NCBI GenBank assembly: GCA_000969725.1
Contig: JXSR01S003647.1
Origin: Ophiothrix spiculata
Lineage: Eukaryota > Echinodermata > Ophiuroidea > Amphilepidida > Ophiotrichidae
Strand: one strand, 5' to 3'
Length of the DNA: 24,568 nt
This document shows, in pieces, positions 10,998 through 20,951 of the stretch (positions within the stretch are counted from its first letter, which is position 1; the number at the start of each line of letters is the position of its first letter). A program made the position numbers and the translations under genes. Below the pieces are notes generated by a model. That model was not told where the DNA came from. It ran no database searches and saw nothing but the letters and a program-made list of their open reading frames with translations.

Positions 10998-11121
10998 AAA
11001 TGAGACAAAATCAATGCAGTTGCGGTAAATTTTGATTGCTGTCCAATGCACTCGGCCCCTACGGGCCTCGTGAATTGGACGCATCAAAATTGACCGTGCG
11101 TGCATTGATTTTGTCTCATTT
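10998..11121. repeat. foldback element with GC-rich loop
   Basis: AAATGAGACAAAATCAATGC at 10998 is matched by GCATTGATTTTGTCTCATTT ending at 11121, part of a 21-bp exact stem. An imperfect inner stem (TTTTGAT...GTCCAAT against ATTGGAC...ATCAAAA) follows. The loop is the GC-rich CTCGGCCCCTACGGGCCTCG. It is GC-rich in its centre only. Confidence 0.8.
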
Positions 11122-11634
11122 CATTCGCGTATGAAATGCGCATTTATTAACCTATAATCATGGTAACCTAAACAAAGCAGATCACCAACGTAAGCATCGT
11201 ATGTACATGTACAATGTTTAAAATTGTCTTAGGAGGCATTTTTTATCAAAACAACATTGGTTGACAAATCAATCAATGCAATTAATGACTTGGATGTAAT
11301 CAAGCCTTTATAGGGTCATTTACAGTACTCGTAGTCCAGAAGTAAACTTGTTTCAATTCTTACTTCTCTGATACCACCCCATTTAAATTAATGAATGGTT
11401 ACACATGCCTACTATTTTGTCCAGTAATTCACAAATTCAATACATGTGTCTCATATCATTCCTTAATTCATGACCAGGTGGTATCTCACTTATGTTTGTG
11501 GATTTAATTCAAGAACACAATAAAAAAAAAAGGTAGTGTTCACACAACAGTCTTCCAAACGAGCATACATTTTCAAGGTGGTGATGGTCTGTGTCTTTTG
11601 AGTACACATTCACAAATTACTGCCAGCAACAAGA

Positions 11635-12120
11635 GTCCAAAAATTCAGTAGTTTAAAAATTTTACTACTTTTAAGTATTAAAATACCAATCTAAAGTTTA
11701 TGGCTGGCATTGCAGTCCAATAATTCAATTCAACTCTGTTACAGCTTTAACTGATCAATGGGAAATATTTGAGATACTTTGGTCCAATTATTCAACAGAT
11801 TCAAATCTTACGACTTTAGTTTCAGCCTCAATTGATCAGTATATATAGGTGACACCTGAAATAATTCCTGGTCCAATAATTAATTTTGATCAAATCTTAC
11901 AACTCAGATTCCAGAATCATTTGATTAACGATTTTCATATCCAAGGTACATTTGGTCCAATGATTTAATTAATACAATCTGATACCTTAAATGGAACAGG
12001 GATGTAAGTTTCAAATTTCCTGTAATCATCAGGAAATTGTACTGATGAAAATGTCTTGTTTTCAGGACTGACATCCCTACTGGAAAAAAGTCTGAGGTAC
12101 ACTTGGTCCAATAGTTCAAA
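11635..12120 (+). repeat. degenerate ~80-bp repeat array
   Basis: A GGTCCAATNATT motif recurs with its core GTCC at about 11635, 11714, 11782, 11871, 11955 and 12106. The spacing is 68-89 bp except the last gap (151 bp, possibly two units). Following segments share AAATCTTACAACT and TGATCA-like pieces. The copies are strongly diverged. Confidence 0.6.
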
Positions 12121-12178
12121 TGATTTAATTTTTTTACAACTAAAACTTGCTCTAATTTGTGAATGATACAAGCTTTTC

Positions 12179-12254
12179 TAAGGCTGCGATCACATAGAAG
12201 TATACACGGGAGCGCATAGCGAAAACCGTATAAATCTATGTGATTGCAGCCTAA
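12179..12254. mobile_element. short foldback MITE, TAAGGCTGCGATCACATAG ends
   Basis: The left arm TAAGGCTGCGATCACATAGA and the right arm CTATGTGATTGCAGCCTAA pair over nearly the whole 76 bp. The centre contains GGGAGCGCATAGCG. There is no coding capacity. It is an autonomous-element remnant or very small MITE. Confidence 0.75.
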
Positions 12255-12699
12255 CAATGTCCATGATTTATAAATATAAATTATACACATCCATAAAACT
12301 AAGTCTTGTTAACACTACATATTTCCAAAATTTTGTATAGAAATGCTTTCCTTTTATCATCTTTAAACAGGAAGACAACAGATTTTGACACATTATTGCT
12401 GCAAGACTTAGGCAAGCCTACAATCCCTGACATGAAATATTGACAAATATTCCTGTAGTTCACTTGACACTAATGGCTGCAATAATTATTGTTATGTACC
12501 TCATATATAGATTCCTGTCCTCTGATTAAAAGTGAGGGCATGGATTTAACTAGGCCCGCTCTATACATTTTGCGCACAATACGGCGCAGCCAGCATTGAA
12601 AGGAGAAATATCATAAATCAATATCGGTTCTTTTAACCAACCAGATGACAAAAATCTATATATTCGGTATATAAAACGAATATTGTCTGCTTTTTGTTC

Positions 12700-12819
12700 G
12701 GGCATGGTTAAAATTATTTCCCCTCCATGATCTTAAAACCATGAATATGCCCTCGGCTTCACTTCGGGCATATTCATGGTTTTGAAATCACCTCGGGAAA
12801 ATGATTTAAACCATGCCCC
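12700..12819. repeat. foldback element with perfect 18-bp stem
   Basis: AAAACCATGAATATGCCC at 12735-12752 pairs exactly with 12766-12783 across the 13-nt loop TCGGCTTCACTTC. Outer imperfect arms are GGGCATGGTTAAAATTATTT on the left and AAATGATTTAAACCATGCCC on the right. Its layout, with a GC-rich loop at the tip of a long stem, resembles the element at 10998-11121. Confidence 0.82.
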
Positions 12820-13545
12820 TCAAAGCAGTGGATAGCACACTCATTTGTTCTTTCATCATAAAAATGTTATTTTGTTTACAAATTTAGTTAAAGCATTTTA
12901 CATTAATTTGATAATATATATTGAATTTCCTTGGGTTTTATGTTAGTCTTCAATTATTTACATATTAAAATAAAAATATCCACAACAAGGACAAGCATAT
13001 TATTGTATTAATATCGGAATGGATCATTCGAAATTGTTAATTACATATAGAAAGAGTAGACACTGGGCTCTAGCCGAGCTGGCATGCAGGCAAAACCAGC
13101 AATAGTTTTACTAGTTCACAGTAATACACCCAGACAGAAGTTTACACTCGTCCAGGTTTTTGTTTGCTGTTTCGTCCCAGCCTATCTGGAGTTTGTCCAT
13201 CTACTCTTTTGTCTGTTTTTGACTACTCTTTCTATATGTAGCTTTAGCATTAACTACCAGAGGCACTTTATTACTGCAGCATTAATATTACAGCTGTAAT
13301 CTTCAAAACACCGAACTGAAGTGTCCTTGTTTGAGACACCTCAAGTTTGGGGCTCGAGTCTTCTCAAGTATTGGATACATGTGCTTGCAAGGATGTGAGC
13401 CCAAATTTGAGACACCTCAATTTAATATGGAGGCCACCTCTGTAACAGCGTTAGGGATTTGAGCTGCAATTACTATCCATATAACACAATACATGCTTTC
13501 TGTAATGTATCCATTCTATTAAGTGTCTGTTTTGGTTCCATTATA

Positions 13546-13716
13546 TACTGTAAATGTAAATATTTTCACGCTCAGTAATTTTGCAAGCAGTAAATTTTGC
13601 ATCTAAAATTTCGTGCCAGTGAATTTTTTACCGTTCTTCGTGGTACATATTATTTTCGCTCTACGTGAATTTAGGGTTAACGTAAATGTAGCGTGAAATA
13701 TACCACTTATACAGTA
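13546..13716. mobile_element. TACTGTA-ended MITE, copy 1
   Basis: The left end is TACTGTAAATGTAAATATTT then TCACGC. The right end is GCGTGAAATATACC then a sequence ending TACAGTA. The end shared with the element at 13930-14141 marks them as one family. The interior is non-coding. Confidence 0.75.
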
Positions 13717-13929
13717 TACAGCTGTTGCCATTTGATTTATTCATACACTTTGCTCATTTTACAGTAATTTTTCAATTCGACCTTCCAATTTTTTCCAACC
13801 AAAATTTCTCATGTGGTCACTTTACTAGTGCCAGCCTCACTGCAGTTACGTAATTTTAACTACATTCACAAATAATGTCTGTGCTAAACAGCATGTCACC
13901 AATGTCTGGATGTTGATTTGGAACCATAT

Positions 13930-14141
13930 TACTGTAAAAGTAGACATTTTTGTGAAGTTTTTATTTTTGCAAATTTCGCAAGTAGACGTCAAATTGCCAA
14001 AATAAAAACTCGTGAAAAAGTATCTTTGTACTAGGTTTCTATTGTAATGGCAAAAAAAAGCTCAATTAAATTCTTGCCAATTTGACTAAATCTGCAAAAT
14101 CGCAAAAATACCTCCCCGCGAAAATATTGACATTTACAGTA
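13930..14141. mobile_element. TACTGTA-ended MITE, copy 2
   Basis: The left end is TACTGTAAAAGTAGACATTT and the right end CGCGAAAATATTGACATTTA then CAGTA. Further inverted pairs run inward (GCAAATTTCGCAAG against CTGCAAAATCGCAAAA). It is 212 bp and non-coding. It lies only about 210 bp from copy 1. Confidence 0.75.
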
Positions 14142-14830
14142 CTTTCTTTATATCTAAACCTTAAAATAACTACTAACTAAACCAGAGAATTCAAGTCATG
14201 TGTGATGGCATCAAAACAAAAAATGCTTCAGCTGGAATCACTTTGACACAAATATTCATGGAGCACGAAGCTTACAGTGACAAACAAATCAGATCCATTA
14301 ATGGTTGGTGCCAATTATTGCATTCTTTAGTATCAGGAATATCTTATATTACTATGTCTAATTTACAAATATTTAGTGAAGAATATATTAGTAATTATAT
14401 TATTTGCTTTCTAGAGGCAATGATATACAAAGAAACTCATGCAAATTATATATAACAATATTGGCAAATATCATTATGTTATGCTTTTAAAGACCTTAAC
14501 AACAGGCGTGGTCTTTTCATATATACAACTCTGTTGAAGTCATCAAGACAATTTTAAAAATGGTACCATTCTGACTACGATATTAGACCTATGGGGATTG
14601 AACCTATAGGGATGGCCATCATCTTGATGTTGCTCGTGGAAGTGAGTTGTTGTACTCCGGGTGCACATGCAACACCTCAAAATCTTTCAAAGTGAAAATC
14701 ATAGGAAAATCGCCATATCTACAATCATGGAAAATTTGTGTTCGGACACTACAGTATATTCAGGCTATTTTTCTTGCATTCTTGGACTGAACTTTAATGA
14801 TGATTTTCTAATTTCAATTTAAACCCTTAC

Positions 14831-14998
14831 CAAAATCATATCTTTCCCAGCCCTCTCTCCAGTCAAACAATGTTGAGAGGTATAACATAGGATTTGATAA
14901 CACAATATCTATCAACATTGTACTAGGAGAGGGGAGCATCAAAGTGTCCCAATACTCCCTTTCATGATATAGCTCAGCAAAAGTAGCAATAGAAGTTG
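14831..14998 (-). CDS. candidate internal exon, unknown protein (weak)
   Basis: On the - strand the acceptor CTTTGTTTCCAG (ending at 14999) and the donor TTTTG/GTAAGG (14830-14825) bound 168 bp. One frame is open throughout and reads TSIATFAELYHEREYWDTLM then LPSPSTMLIDIVLSNPMLYL and STLFDWREGWERYDF. It requires the alternative frame of the exon at 15077-15148. In the other frame (phase 0) it would encode a leucine-rich run ending at a TGA within about 20 codons. No further downstream exon was found. Splice signals are good at both ends, but no family is recognised. Confidence 0.33.
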
Positions 14999-15076
14999 CT
15001 GGAAACAAAGTCACAGTTTGGGTGTGAAACAAAATGTTGTCTGTGTAAGTCAAGATTTAGATTTGAGTAGACTTAC

Positions 15077-15148
15077 CAGGCCAGAGTCTTCCAAGGTGGG
15101 AACGGGATTCTGTGGATTTTCTAACAACTTTATGGTTTCTTTTGTAAG
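15077..15148 (-). CDS. candidate internal exon, unknown protein (weak)
   Basis: On the - strand a 72-bp stretch sits between the acceptor TTTGTTGTATGTTGAAG (ending at 15149) and the strong donor CTG/GTAAGT at 15076-15071. In phase 0 it gives LTKETIKLLENPQNPVPT then LEDSGL, a natural-looking peptide. The alternative frame is also open (KVVRKSTESRSHLGRLWP). I recognise no family. It would join the candidate exon at 14831-14998. Confidence 0.33.
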
Positions 15149-15272
15149 CTTCAACATACAACAAATAAACATATTAAAACATATTGTTACCCATCAAAAA
15201 TAATGAAGGTATGGTAGTAATAAAATGAGGAATAATATCAGACTCATTTTATCTTTATACTTTGACAAAATA

Positions 15273-15432
15273 CATATGTGGACCGCCACGGCAAAAGGGT
15301 GCAGTTGTCGGCTCGTACATGTTGCTCCTTGTAGCATATCTGATGTATGCTATTTGTATGCATCAGATATGCTACAATGAGCAACATGTAGGAGCCAACA
15401 ACTGTACCCTTTTGCCGCGGCGGGACACATAT
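15273..15432. mobile_element. young foldback MITE (~160 bp)
   Basis: Two arms of about 72 bp (15273-15345 and 15360-15432) are close reverse complements, sharing CGGCAAAAGGGT, CATGTTGCTC and GTAGCATATCTGATG. They are separated by a loop of about 14 bp. The few mismatches imply recent origin. Both strands carry spurious open frames because the sequence mirrors itself. Confidence 0.85.
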
Positions 15433-16250
15433 AAACATTGCACTAGGGTAGGTTATTCAGCCAAAATCCGAGAATTCTCTTCATTTGAGTTTGATGAATC
15501 CACCATCTTTTCCAATATATTTATTTAAACACACCTACTTTAATTACATACAAATTGTACCTTTTGACAAAGACAATGAAATAAAACACAAAAATAAAAC
15601 GGTCTCTGTATTAACCCTGTAACCCTACAATTTTACATTGTTCTTGTACCCTGTATATATCCTTACAACCATCAAAGCAAAAGATGGTTTTAAATATAAT
15701 CAACACCAGAGCTTTTTAACTCCATCCACTTTAAGAATAGACTGCTAGCATGGTGGATAGTAGATACATTTCAACCCTCTCCAAGTCCAGTGCCATGTGA
15801 AATATGGCTTAAAAGCTTCTGCATTGTACGGGTTCTGGCCAATGTTATATGCCATTAACATGACTCAGACCTTAATTGCACTCATAATGCTCAAATGTTA
15901 ATTTTAGGGCAACTGCCTCTGGCCTGGCGTGATGGTATGGAATTGGACTGGAAATGGGTTGATGTAATTAACATTTAAAAACATTAACATGCAAGTGTGT
16001 ACTTGACTTCATTGAAACACAATATGCACTGCCTATGTTTTCTTTCTATCACATCACATAAGGCACAATGCTAAACAAACAAATGACATAAGAATAGAAC
16101 CTGGGTTTTGTAGAGATCCTTGGCAACTCAACAATTTGAATATTTACCTAAGTTGGTGTAATATTCAACATTCAAAAATAGTATTACATTTCATATCTTT
16201 GCTGATGATATAATATTTACCAATTACATGTTATTAACACTATTGGGGAC

Positions 16251-16320
16251 GGCATCGGTTCTGGGCGGATGCCTATTGTTTATTCCAGTTGAACCGCCAA
16301 GAACCAGCAGGCAACCGCGA
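16251..16320. repeat. triple-hairpin dispersed repeat, copy 2 (inverted)
   Basis: GGCATCGGTTCTGGGCGG, GCCTATTGTTTATTCCAG and GTTGAACCGCCAAGAACC match, in order, the reverse complement of the repeat at 4593-4680. The hairpins are partly degraded here. The element contributes an AATAAA on the - strand (16284-16279) that could serve the SLC7A9-like transcript. Confidence 0.7.
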
Positions 16321-16646
16321 CCCCTTAATAAACATAGCTTAATTAGATTGGTGCAAAACTCAAATAAAATTACCAGATATTCACATAAACTGTGCTATCT
16401 ACACCAAGTTTGAACAACATACATTCAACAGTCAACATGATATACTTAATTCAAATACATGGACAATCAAGGTATGTTACAGGTAAACCACTAGTCACTG
16501 GGATAAATGGCATGAGAAAGTATTGGTTCAAACTTGGGTGAAACACTTTTTTGTGATCCTAATTCAATTTCAAAGAAATTGCCTAGAATTTGCTACAATA
16601 GTGGGTTGTAATGGTTATCATCATGATGATAGAGATGGGCTGTGGC

Positions 16647-16719
16647 TGAAAATTGGCTCAATAAAGCTAGAAAAATATATTTCTCACACATTTTCTGAAA
16701 GTCGTTGAGCCAATTTTCA
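16647..16719. repeat. 15-bp perfect inverted repeat
   Basis: TGAAAATTGGCTCAA at 16647-16661 and TTGAGCCAATTTTCA at 16705-16719 are exact reverse complements around a 43-bp AT-rich loop. It may be a small MITE or a remnant. Confidence 0.6.
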
Positions 16720-17482
16720 CTGCTCCTGCGCCAATGGCGCGTCATACGGCCTTAGCGGAAACACTGATAGAGATGATTCCTTTGAAAATTAATTGACAAT
16801 TATCCATTATCATGTACATCCATCTGTGTCATATAAAAGTAAATATTACCATCAGACTAGATCTTTCTGGTACATTCCCAGTCCAATGATCTCCATCCAC
16901 AGACACTCAATGCCAACCTTAATTTCATACCCTCTACGCATGATACAGTTATCTGTGCAATACATCCAGTACGAATAACGAATACACAAATTACTTTTGA
17001 AAAATTGTCAAATAATGCCCGTGATGGAGATCAACAGACCTAAAAAATATACCAGTAGCTTTCTTTTTCTTACTGACAGCTGTCAGATTTGTTATTTTTG
17101 GTATAATCAAGAAACTTTTGAGAGCACCTTGCCCATTGGACATCCTCTTTCAACCATTTCTAACTATACACTTTCAATTCTAACACAAATAAATATCATT
17201 TACTTTTCCCCTCTACAATATCATTTGCTTTCTCTTACTTCCTTTATCAAATTTGCATTGAATGGCAATATATTTTGTTAAAAATATTCAATTCAAGAAT
17301 TTTCAAAATTCACCCTGATTGCAAAATGGATATGATGCGCACCCATTCTTTAGAAATTTTACATATACATCAGTAAAAACTTTTTCATAGTCATAGACAT
17401 GATTGTTAAAACTAGCAATTTATGCTCATGATTCATATAGTCTTACATAAGAATTATATAGCCTTACACCTATGATAGTCAA

Positions 17483-17562
17483 TTAGTCATCCTTCTCCTC
17501 CTCTTTGAATCTTGCTGGTGGTACTACTCTGCACAGTTTCTGTACAAATACAGTAATTGGAT
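17483..17562 (-). CDS. SLC7A9: SLC7A9-like transporter, terminal coding exon with stop
   Basis: This is the terminal exon and encodes the cytosolic tail. The split Asp codon (G from 19051 plus AT) is followed by PITVFVQKLCRVVPP, then ARFKEEEKDD and a TAA at 17485-17483. The PIT...Q....VVPP pattern is the standard end of SLC7 light chains; from memory vertebrate SLC7A9 also ends in VVPP followed by an acidic stretch. Here the tail is somewhat longer and very acidic. The acceptor is CTCTCCATTTAG, ending at 17563. The VVPP region of b(0,+)AT is reported to be important for trafficking of the heteromer, so its conservation argues for a functional gene. No close AATAAA was found just downstream; one lies at 16284-16279 on this strand, about 1.2 kb away. 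Confidence 0.92.
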
Positions 17563-17654
17563 CTAAATGGAGAGAAAAGAAAAGAAACGTTGTGATAAAT
17601 GAAGTGAAATTGTTTTCCATCCAACCAGTACAGATTATTTTATAGACTCACAGG

Positions 17655-17843
17655 TATACACTGTATGCAGTGCCCCAAGAAGGAGCATTCGCACAGGGGA
17701 CCAACGGCTTAACGTGACTTCTGAAGCACGGAGCAATTAGAGTAAAGTTTCTTGCTCAAGGAGACGTAAACCGCCATGCCTGGGGCTCGAACCCAGAACC
17801 TCTGTATTGAGACCCGTGCTCTATCCGATATAATGATAATACA
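17655..17843 (-). mobile_element. tRNA-derived SINE, antisense to window
   Basis: On the - strand a tRNA-like head (TCGGATAGAGCACGGG) is followed by a B box GGTTCGAGCCC (17793-17783). A body motif CTTGAGCAAGAAACTTTACTC then follows, ending with TTCTTGGGGCACTGCATAC. The GAGCAAGA body motif is shared with the SINE at 3870. It is transcribed in the same direction as the host gene. Confidence 0.75.
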
Positions 17844-17870
17844 AATAAGAATGACTTTGAACCCAGGGAG

Positions 17871-18190
17871 GGGGGGGGGCACTCAAGTATAATGTTGCAG
17901 GCATAGCGTGACAACAGTTTTTCAAAACGCCCCCTAGAGGGTAGAGGGTTCTGAAGCAAAAATATACCCTTTTTCCGCTATTCACACCCTAAATCCTCAT
18001 TTAATCGATACTGTTTTCACACTAGCGTTTGAAAAAGTACCCTATTTCTTGAAAATTGCCCCAAAATTGCTGTTTTTTAAACCCTAAACAGTGTCACCTG
18101 ATTCACCCTTCAGTCCTGATCAAAAACAACCCTAATTCACCTTTTTCTTGGTCATGCTATGCCTGCAACATTATATTTGAGTGCCCCCAG
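17871..18190. mobile_element. MITE with GGGGGCACTCAA ends
   Basis: The left end (from about 17875) is GGGGGCACTCAAGTATAATG then TTGCAGGCATAGCGTGAC. The right end, ending at 18188, is its reverse complement with two or three changes, giving inverted repeats of about 38 bp. The interior is rich in short CCCTAA-like and ACCCT motifs. A run of G at the left end blurs the boundary and the target duplication. It is non-coding. Confidence 0.85.
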
Positions 18191-18387
18191 GCTCTTACCA
18201 CAATATCTGGTATTCTTAGTTATCTCTTTTTGTTCATGCGATATGAGAAAATATTTATGGGTCAGGTTCCTTGAGTATTGGTTCTCATATTTTTTAATAA
18301 TACTGCAATTATAATTGAAGTTTTTATGGAATTTTCTGTAATGTGTGTCGTTTTGCATTGCGTAGGTCAATACATAGCGTTTAGCCC

Positions 18388-18579
18388 CAGGCCTTGTATT
18401 TTGAGACGTGGGAGTGCGATAGCACACCATCACACACCTAAAATGATCTTGAAGAGTGTGATTTTCAGCATACCTAAATCTGGTGAAATTATACACAATT
18501 AGATACAAAATGCACACCTGAATATCCTGAAAAGTGCTATGTACAGCACACCAGGTATTTTCAAAAAATACAAGGCCTG
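18388..18579. mobile_element. MITE with CAGGCCTTGTATTTT ends
   Basis: CAGGCCTTGTATTTT at the left and AAAATACAAGGCCTG at the right are exact inverted repeats bounding 192 bp. Flanking TAGCCC (18382-18387) and TAGCCT (18580-18585) could be a target duplication with one change. The interior has repeated CACACC and AGCACACC motifs. Confidence 0.75.
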
Positions 18580-18776
18580 TAGCCTCTTATGCATAACAAC
18601 TGTGTGCTTTGTAGCCAACAATAAGTTCCAAAAACAATGCAAGTTGGAAGAGCTGTACGTTTTCGTCCCACATTAATATAAAACATTTTGTATAACATAG
18701 AAGTCTAATGTGATATAGAAATATATTTTTCAGCTATAAAACAAATGAAATTGTTGTATATCATCTACTGAGTGAA

Positions 18777-19030
18777 ATTGGGGCAAACTGCATGAGAGCT
18801 TGGAATGTATATCCATGTAGATTCCTGGGATGTACATTCATGTAAATTCAACTCGATGCATTTCTGAGCGTCACACACTGTGTGCGCATTCACAAGCATA
18901 GGTATAACACGTAGGGGCAAACACATACGCGCAGTTGAATATGCAGCATGAATCCCACAATATTTACTCCTGGAATGTATATCAATGTACATAGATGTAT
19001 ATCCCAAGGTCTTGTGTAGCTTGCCCCAAT
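18777..19030. mobile_element. MITE with ATTGGGGCAA ends, beside splice donor
   Basis: ATTGGGGCAA at 18777 and TTGCCCCAAT ending at 19030 are exact inverted repeats. Inner arms share GAATGTATAT, ATGTA and CCTGGGATGTACATT in inverted form. The element is 254 bp and ends 20 bp before the GTAAGT donor of the exon at 19051-19219. It is non-coding. Confidence 0.78.
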
Positions 19031-19050
19031 GTTCTCTTTGTTCTACTTAC

Positions 19051-19219
19051 CCATACAACTGAGATGCAGTCCAAAGTGAACAAATGGGAAGTAGAAGATG
19101 AGGCCAGCTAGGATGAATAATCCGGCATATAAAAATGCCACTGTTGGTTCCTCAATGATGGGAGCGATGATAAGATAGATAGATGCTAACATGAAGATGA
19201 TGGGGCAGATAATTGGTAC
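19051..19219 (-). CDS. SLC7A9: SLC7A9-like transporter, second-from-last coding exon
   Basis: This exon encodes 56 residues plus one base. It starts VPIICPIIFMLASIYLIIAP, follows with IIEEPTVAFLYAGLFILAG and ends FYFPFVHFGLHLSCM. The two hydrophobic runs are the last two membrane helices, separated by a short acidic loop (EEPT). The APII.EP and FYF.FVH motifs favour b(0,+)AT over the LAT1/LAT2 or y+LAT paralogues. The acceptor is CTTGTTTGTTGTAG, ending at 19220, and the donor is ATGG/GTAAGT at 19050-19045. It joins in phase 0 to the exon at 23724 and in phase 1 to the exon at 17562. A transposable element ends only 20 bp into the downstream intron, next to this donor. Confidence 0.93.
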
Positions 19220-19551
19220 CTACAACAAACAAGAGTATCAATTATCAGAACGGAGTTTGATATCAGGTATATTGGGAGTGTGAGTGCTTTAAGTGCTGAT
19301 CTCCCATCCTTGGCCATGTGGTTTTATTACCATCTGGGGTACCTTAATTGATATATTGGTTAAGGGATATCTGCAGTTTAGCTCAGGGTGTATCAGGGAT
19401 GGCCCGTCAAGCATTGTATGCCTTGTGTCAAGGGCCATGCCCCTGCACTCTAGTTTACATCTGATTGTCAACCACTGATTATAGGCTACAGTACGTCTAT
19501 CCCACGGCTGTTTGATCCTATAGAAATAGTGCTCATTTTTAACCGAATGCA

Positions 19552-19746
19552 CATTATTGGTGGCGCTATTGATATAAATTAAGTTTCGGGATTGGTAGAA
19601 TCTATGAACCCTAATTTTGACATTTGATACATGGATACGGTGGAGGAGACCAAAAATAAATTTTATTCATACTAAATTCAAATACTAAATACTTAATTTA
19701 TACATATAATTAATTTCAAAAAATGAACAGCGCCACCTATAATGAT
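19552..19746. repeat. possible element with GGTGGCGCT ends
   Basis: ATTATTGGTGGCGCT near the left and AGCGCCACCTATAAT near the right are inverted over about 14 bp. The interior is very AT-rich. The boundaries are uncertain. Confidence 0.45.
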
Positions 19747-20292
19747 ATTGCAAAATATGGACCGAAAATGTGTATTTTGATCCAAAATGACCGTTTTTTA
19801 AGAAAATACGAGAAATTAAATTATGCAAACAAATTTGATTGTTCCAACAGCTAATTCCAGAAATAATTAAAAGACTTTCAGGACAATAATTTCTCGTAAG
19901 AGTTGTTTTTTGTCAAAACCTTAATAAATGAGCGCATCAAACAGCTGTGATCCTAGCGCAATGCTGCCTATAATGGTTTTTGACATTTTAACTCATCAGG
20001 GGTTACTGTTTATAGCAGTATATGAAAATAAAAAAAGGGGAAATTCTTTACAAGTCCTTGGCAAATATTTTTGATTTCATTACTACTGAACAAAAATTAG
20101 TGATACATGTAACATGTTTTTAATATGCCTACTTTGCTAACACATTGTTATTGTGGAACCAAATTTAAAATGTTTCTCTACGGAACTGAACACACATGTT
20201 TGTTTGTTTTTTCAATGTACACATCTATAATGAAAACAAAAATGGATTGTGTAATGATCCACAAGCTTTTATGTATGACCCTAGTGTAGTTG

Positions 20293-20951
20293 TTAAGGCT
20301 GGGTAGACCTTCAAATGGCATAAACCGTTTTTGTACTCTAACTAATTGCATAAACTATATAAAAGTATACATTTTTAGAAGCGGATTTTTACCCTGAACA
20401 TGATGATGACATCAGTTTTCGACCAACAATTTTAGTAAAAATGCCAAATAAACGCATTTTCTGGAAAGCTTGAATAAAATTTGCATTTGTGAAATATTTA
20501 ACTTTTTGCTTTTTGGAATCTAGAAACAAATGTCTAGGAAGGGTTTCCTCAATTTTTTTATTTTTATCTTATTTTTTAAAAAAATGTGTTTGTTTTTTTT
20601 AAATGCAAAATATAGGTCAAAAAATGTAAGAAATTTCCACTGCTGCCACCAAAATGGTAATTTTTTGCCATTTTTTGGAAAAATCAAAAAATTGAGAAAT
20701 TGAGAATTTGTTTTTCCAAAAAGCAAAGCAGTTCAAAATTTACTTAGGCTTTCCAGAAATGTTGGGGTCAAAAAAATACTGTTTTTGGCATTTTTTGCCC
20801 AAATCTACATTTTTTTTGTGAAAAACCAATATCAACAATATGTTCAGGGTAAAAGTCCACTTCAAAATGTCTACTTTCAAATGGTTTATCCAATTAGTTT
20901 GAAAGTTAAGAGTGTAAAAACCGTTTATGTACTTGAAGGTCTACCCCTTAA
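20293..20951. mobile_element. TTAA-flanked MITE with ~115-bp inverted repeats
   Basis: The left arm (GGGTAGACCTTCAA, ATAAACCGTTTTTG, TTTTTACCCTGAACAT) matches the reverse complement of the right arm over about 115 bp with scattered changes. TTAA occurs at both edges (20293-20296 and 20948-20951), so the element may use that target, as piggyBac-type elements do. The interior is low-complexity poly-A/T with no credible ORF. Confidence 0.82.

Larger units (their letters stand above)
7203..17482. other. intergenic region between convergent DPM1 and SLC7A9-like stops
   Basis: These 10.3 kb include both 3' UTRs, whose ends I cannot place with confidence. The region holds many foldback elements, one palindrome, a degenerate repeat array and several unassigned coding-like stretches, each listed separately. 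Large parts (about 7530-8690, 9890-10990, 11130-11620, 12260-12690, 12830-13540 and 15440-16240) show only AT-rich unique-looking sequence. Confidence 0.75.
17563..19050. other. last intron of the SLC7A9-like gene
   Basis: This 1.49-kb intron lies between the two last coding exons. One SINE and three MITEs, listed separately, make up most of it. No further exon is seen. Confidence 0.85.

Noticed and set aside
11635..12120. Possible CRISPR-like array
   Set aside because: Repeats are diverged and spacers are not unique equal-length units, and the genome is eukaryotic.
14198..14455. 85-codon + strand open frame
   Set aside because: It has no clear splice or start context, AT-driven composition and no recognisable motif; chance is likely.
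15244..15528. Open frames on both strands with mirrored peptides (RQKGxVVGSYMLL)
   Set aside because: Most of each is the two arms of the foldback element read in opposite directions, so they are not genes.
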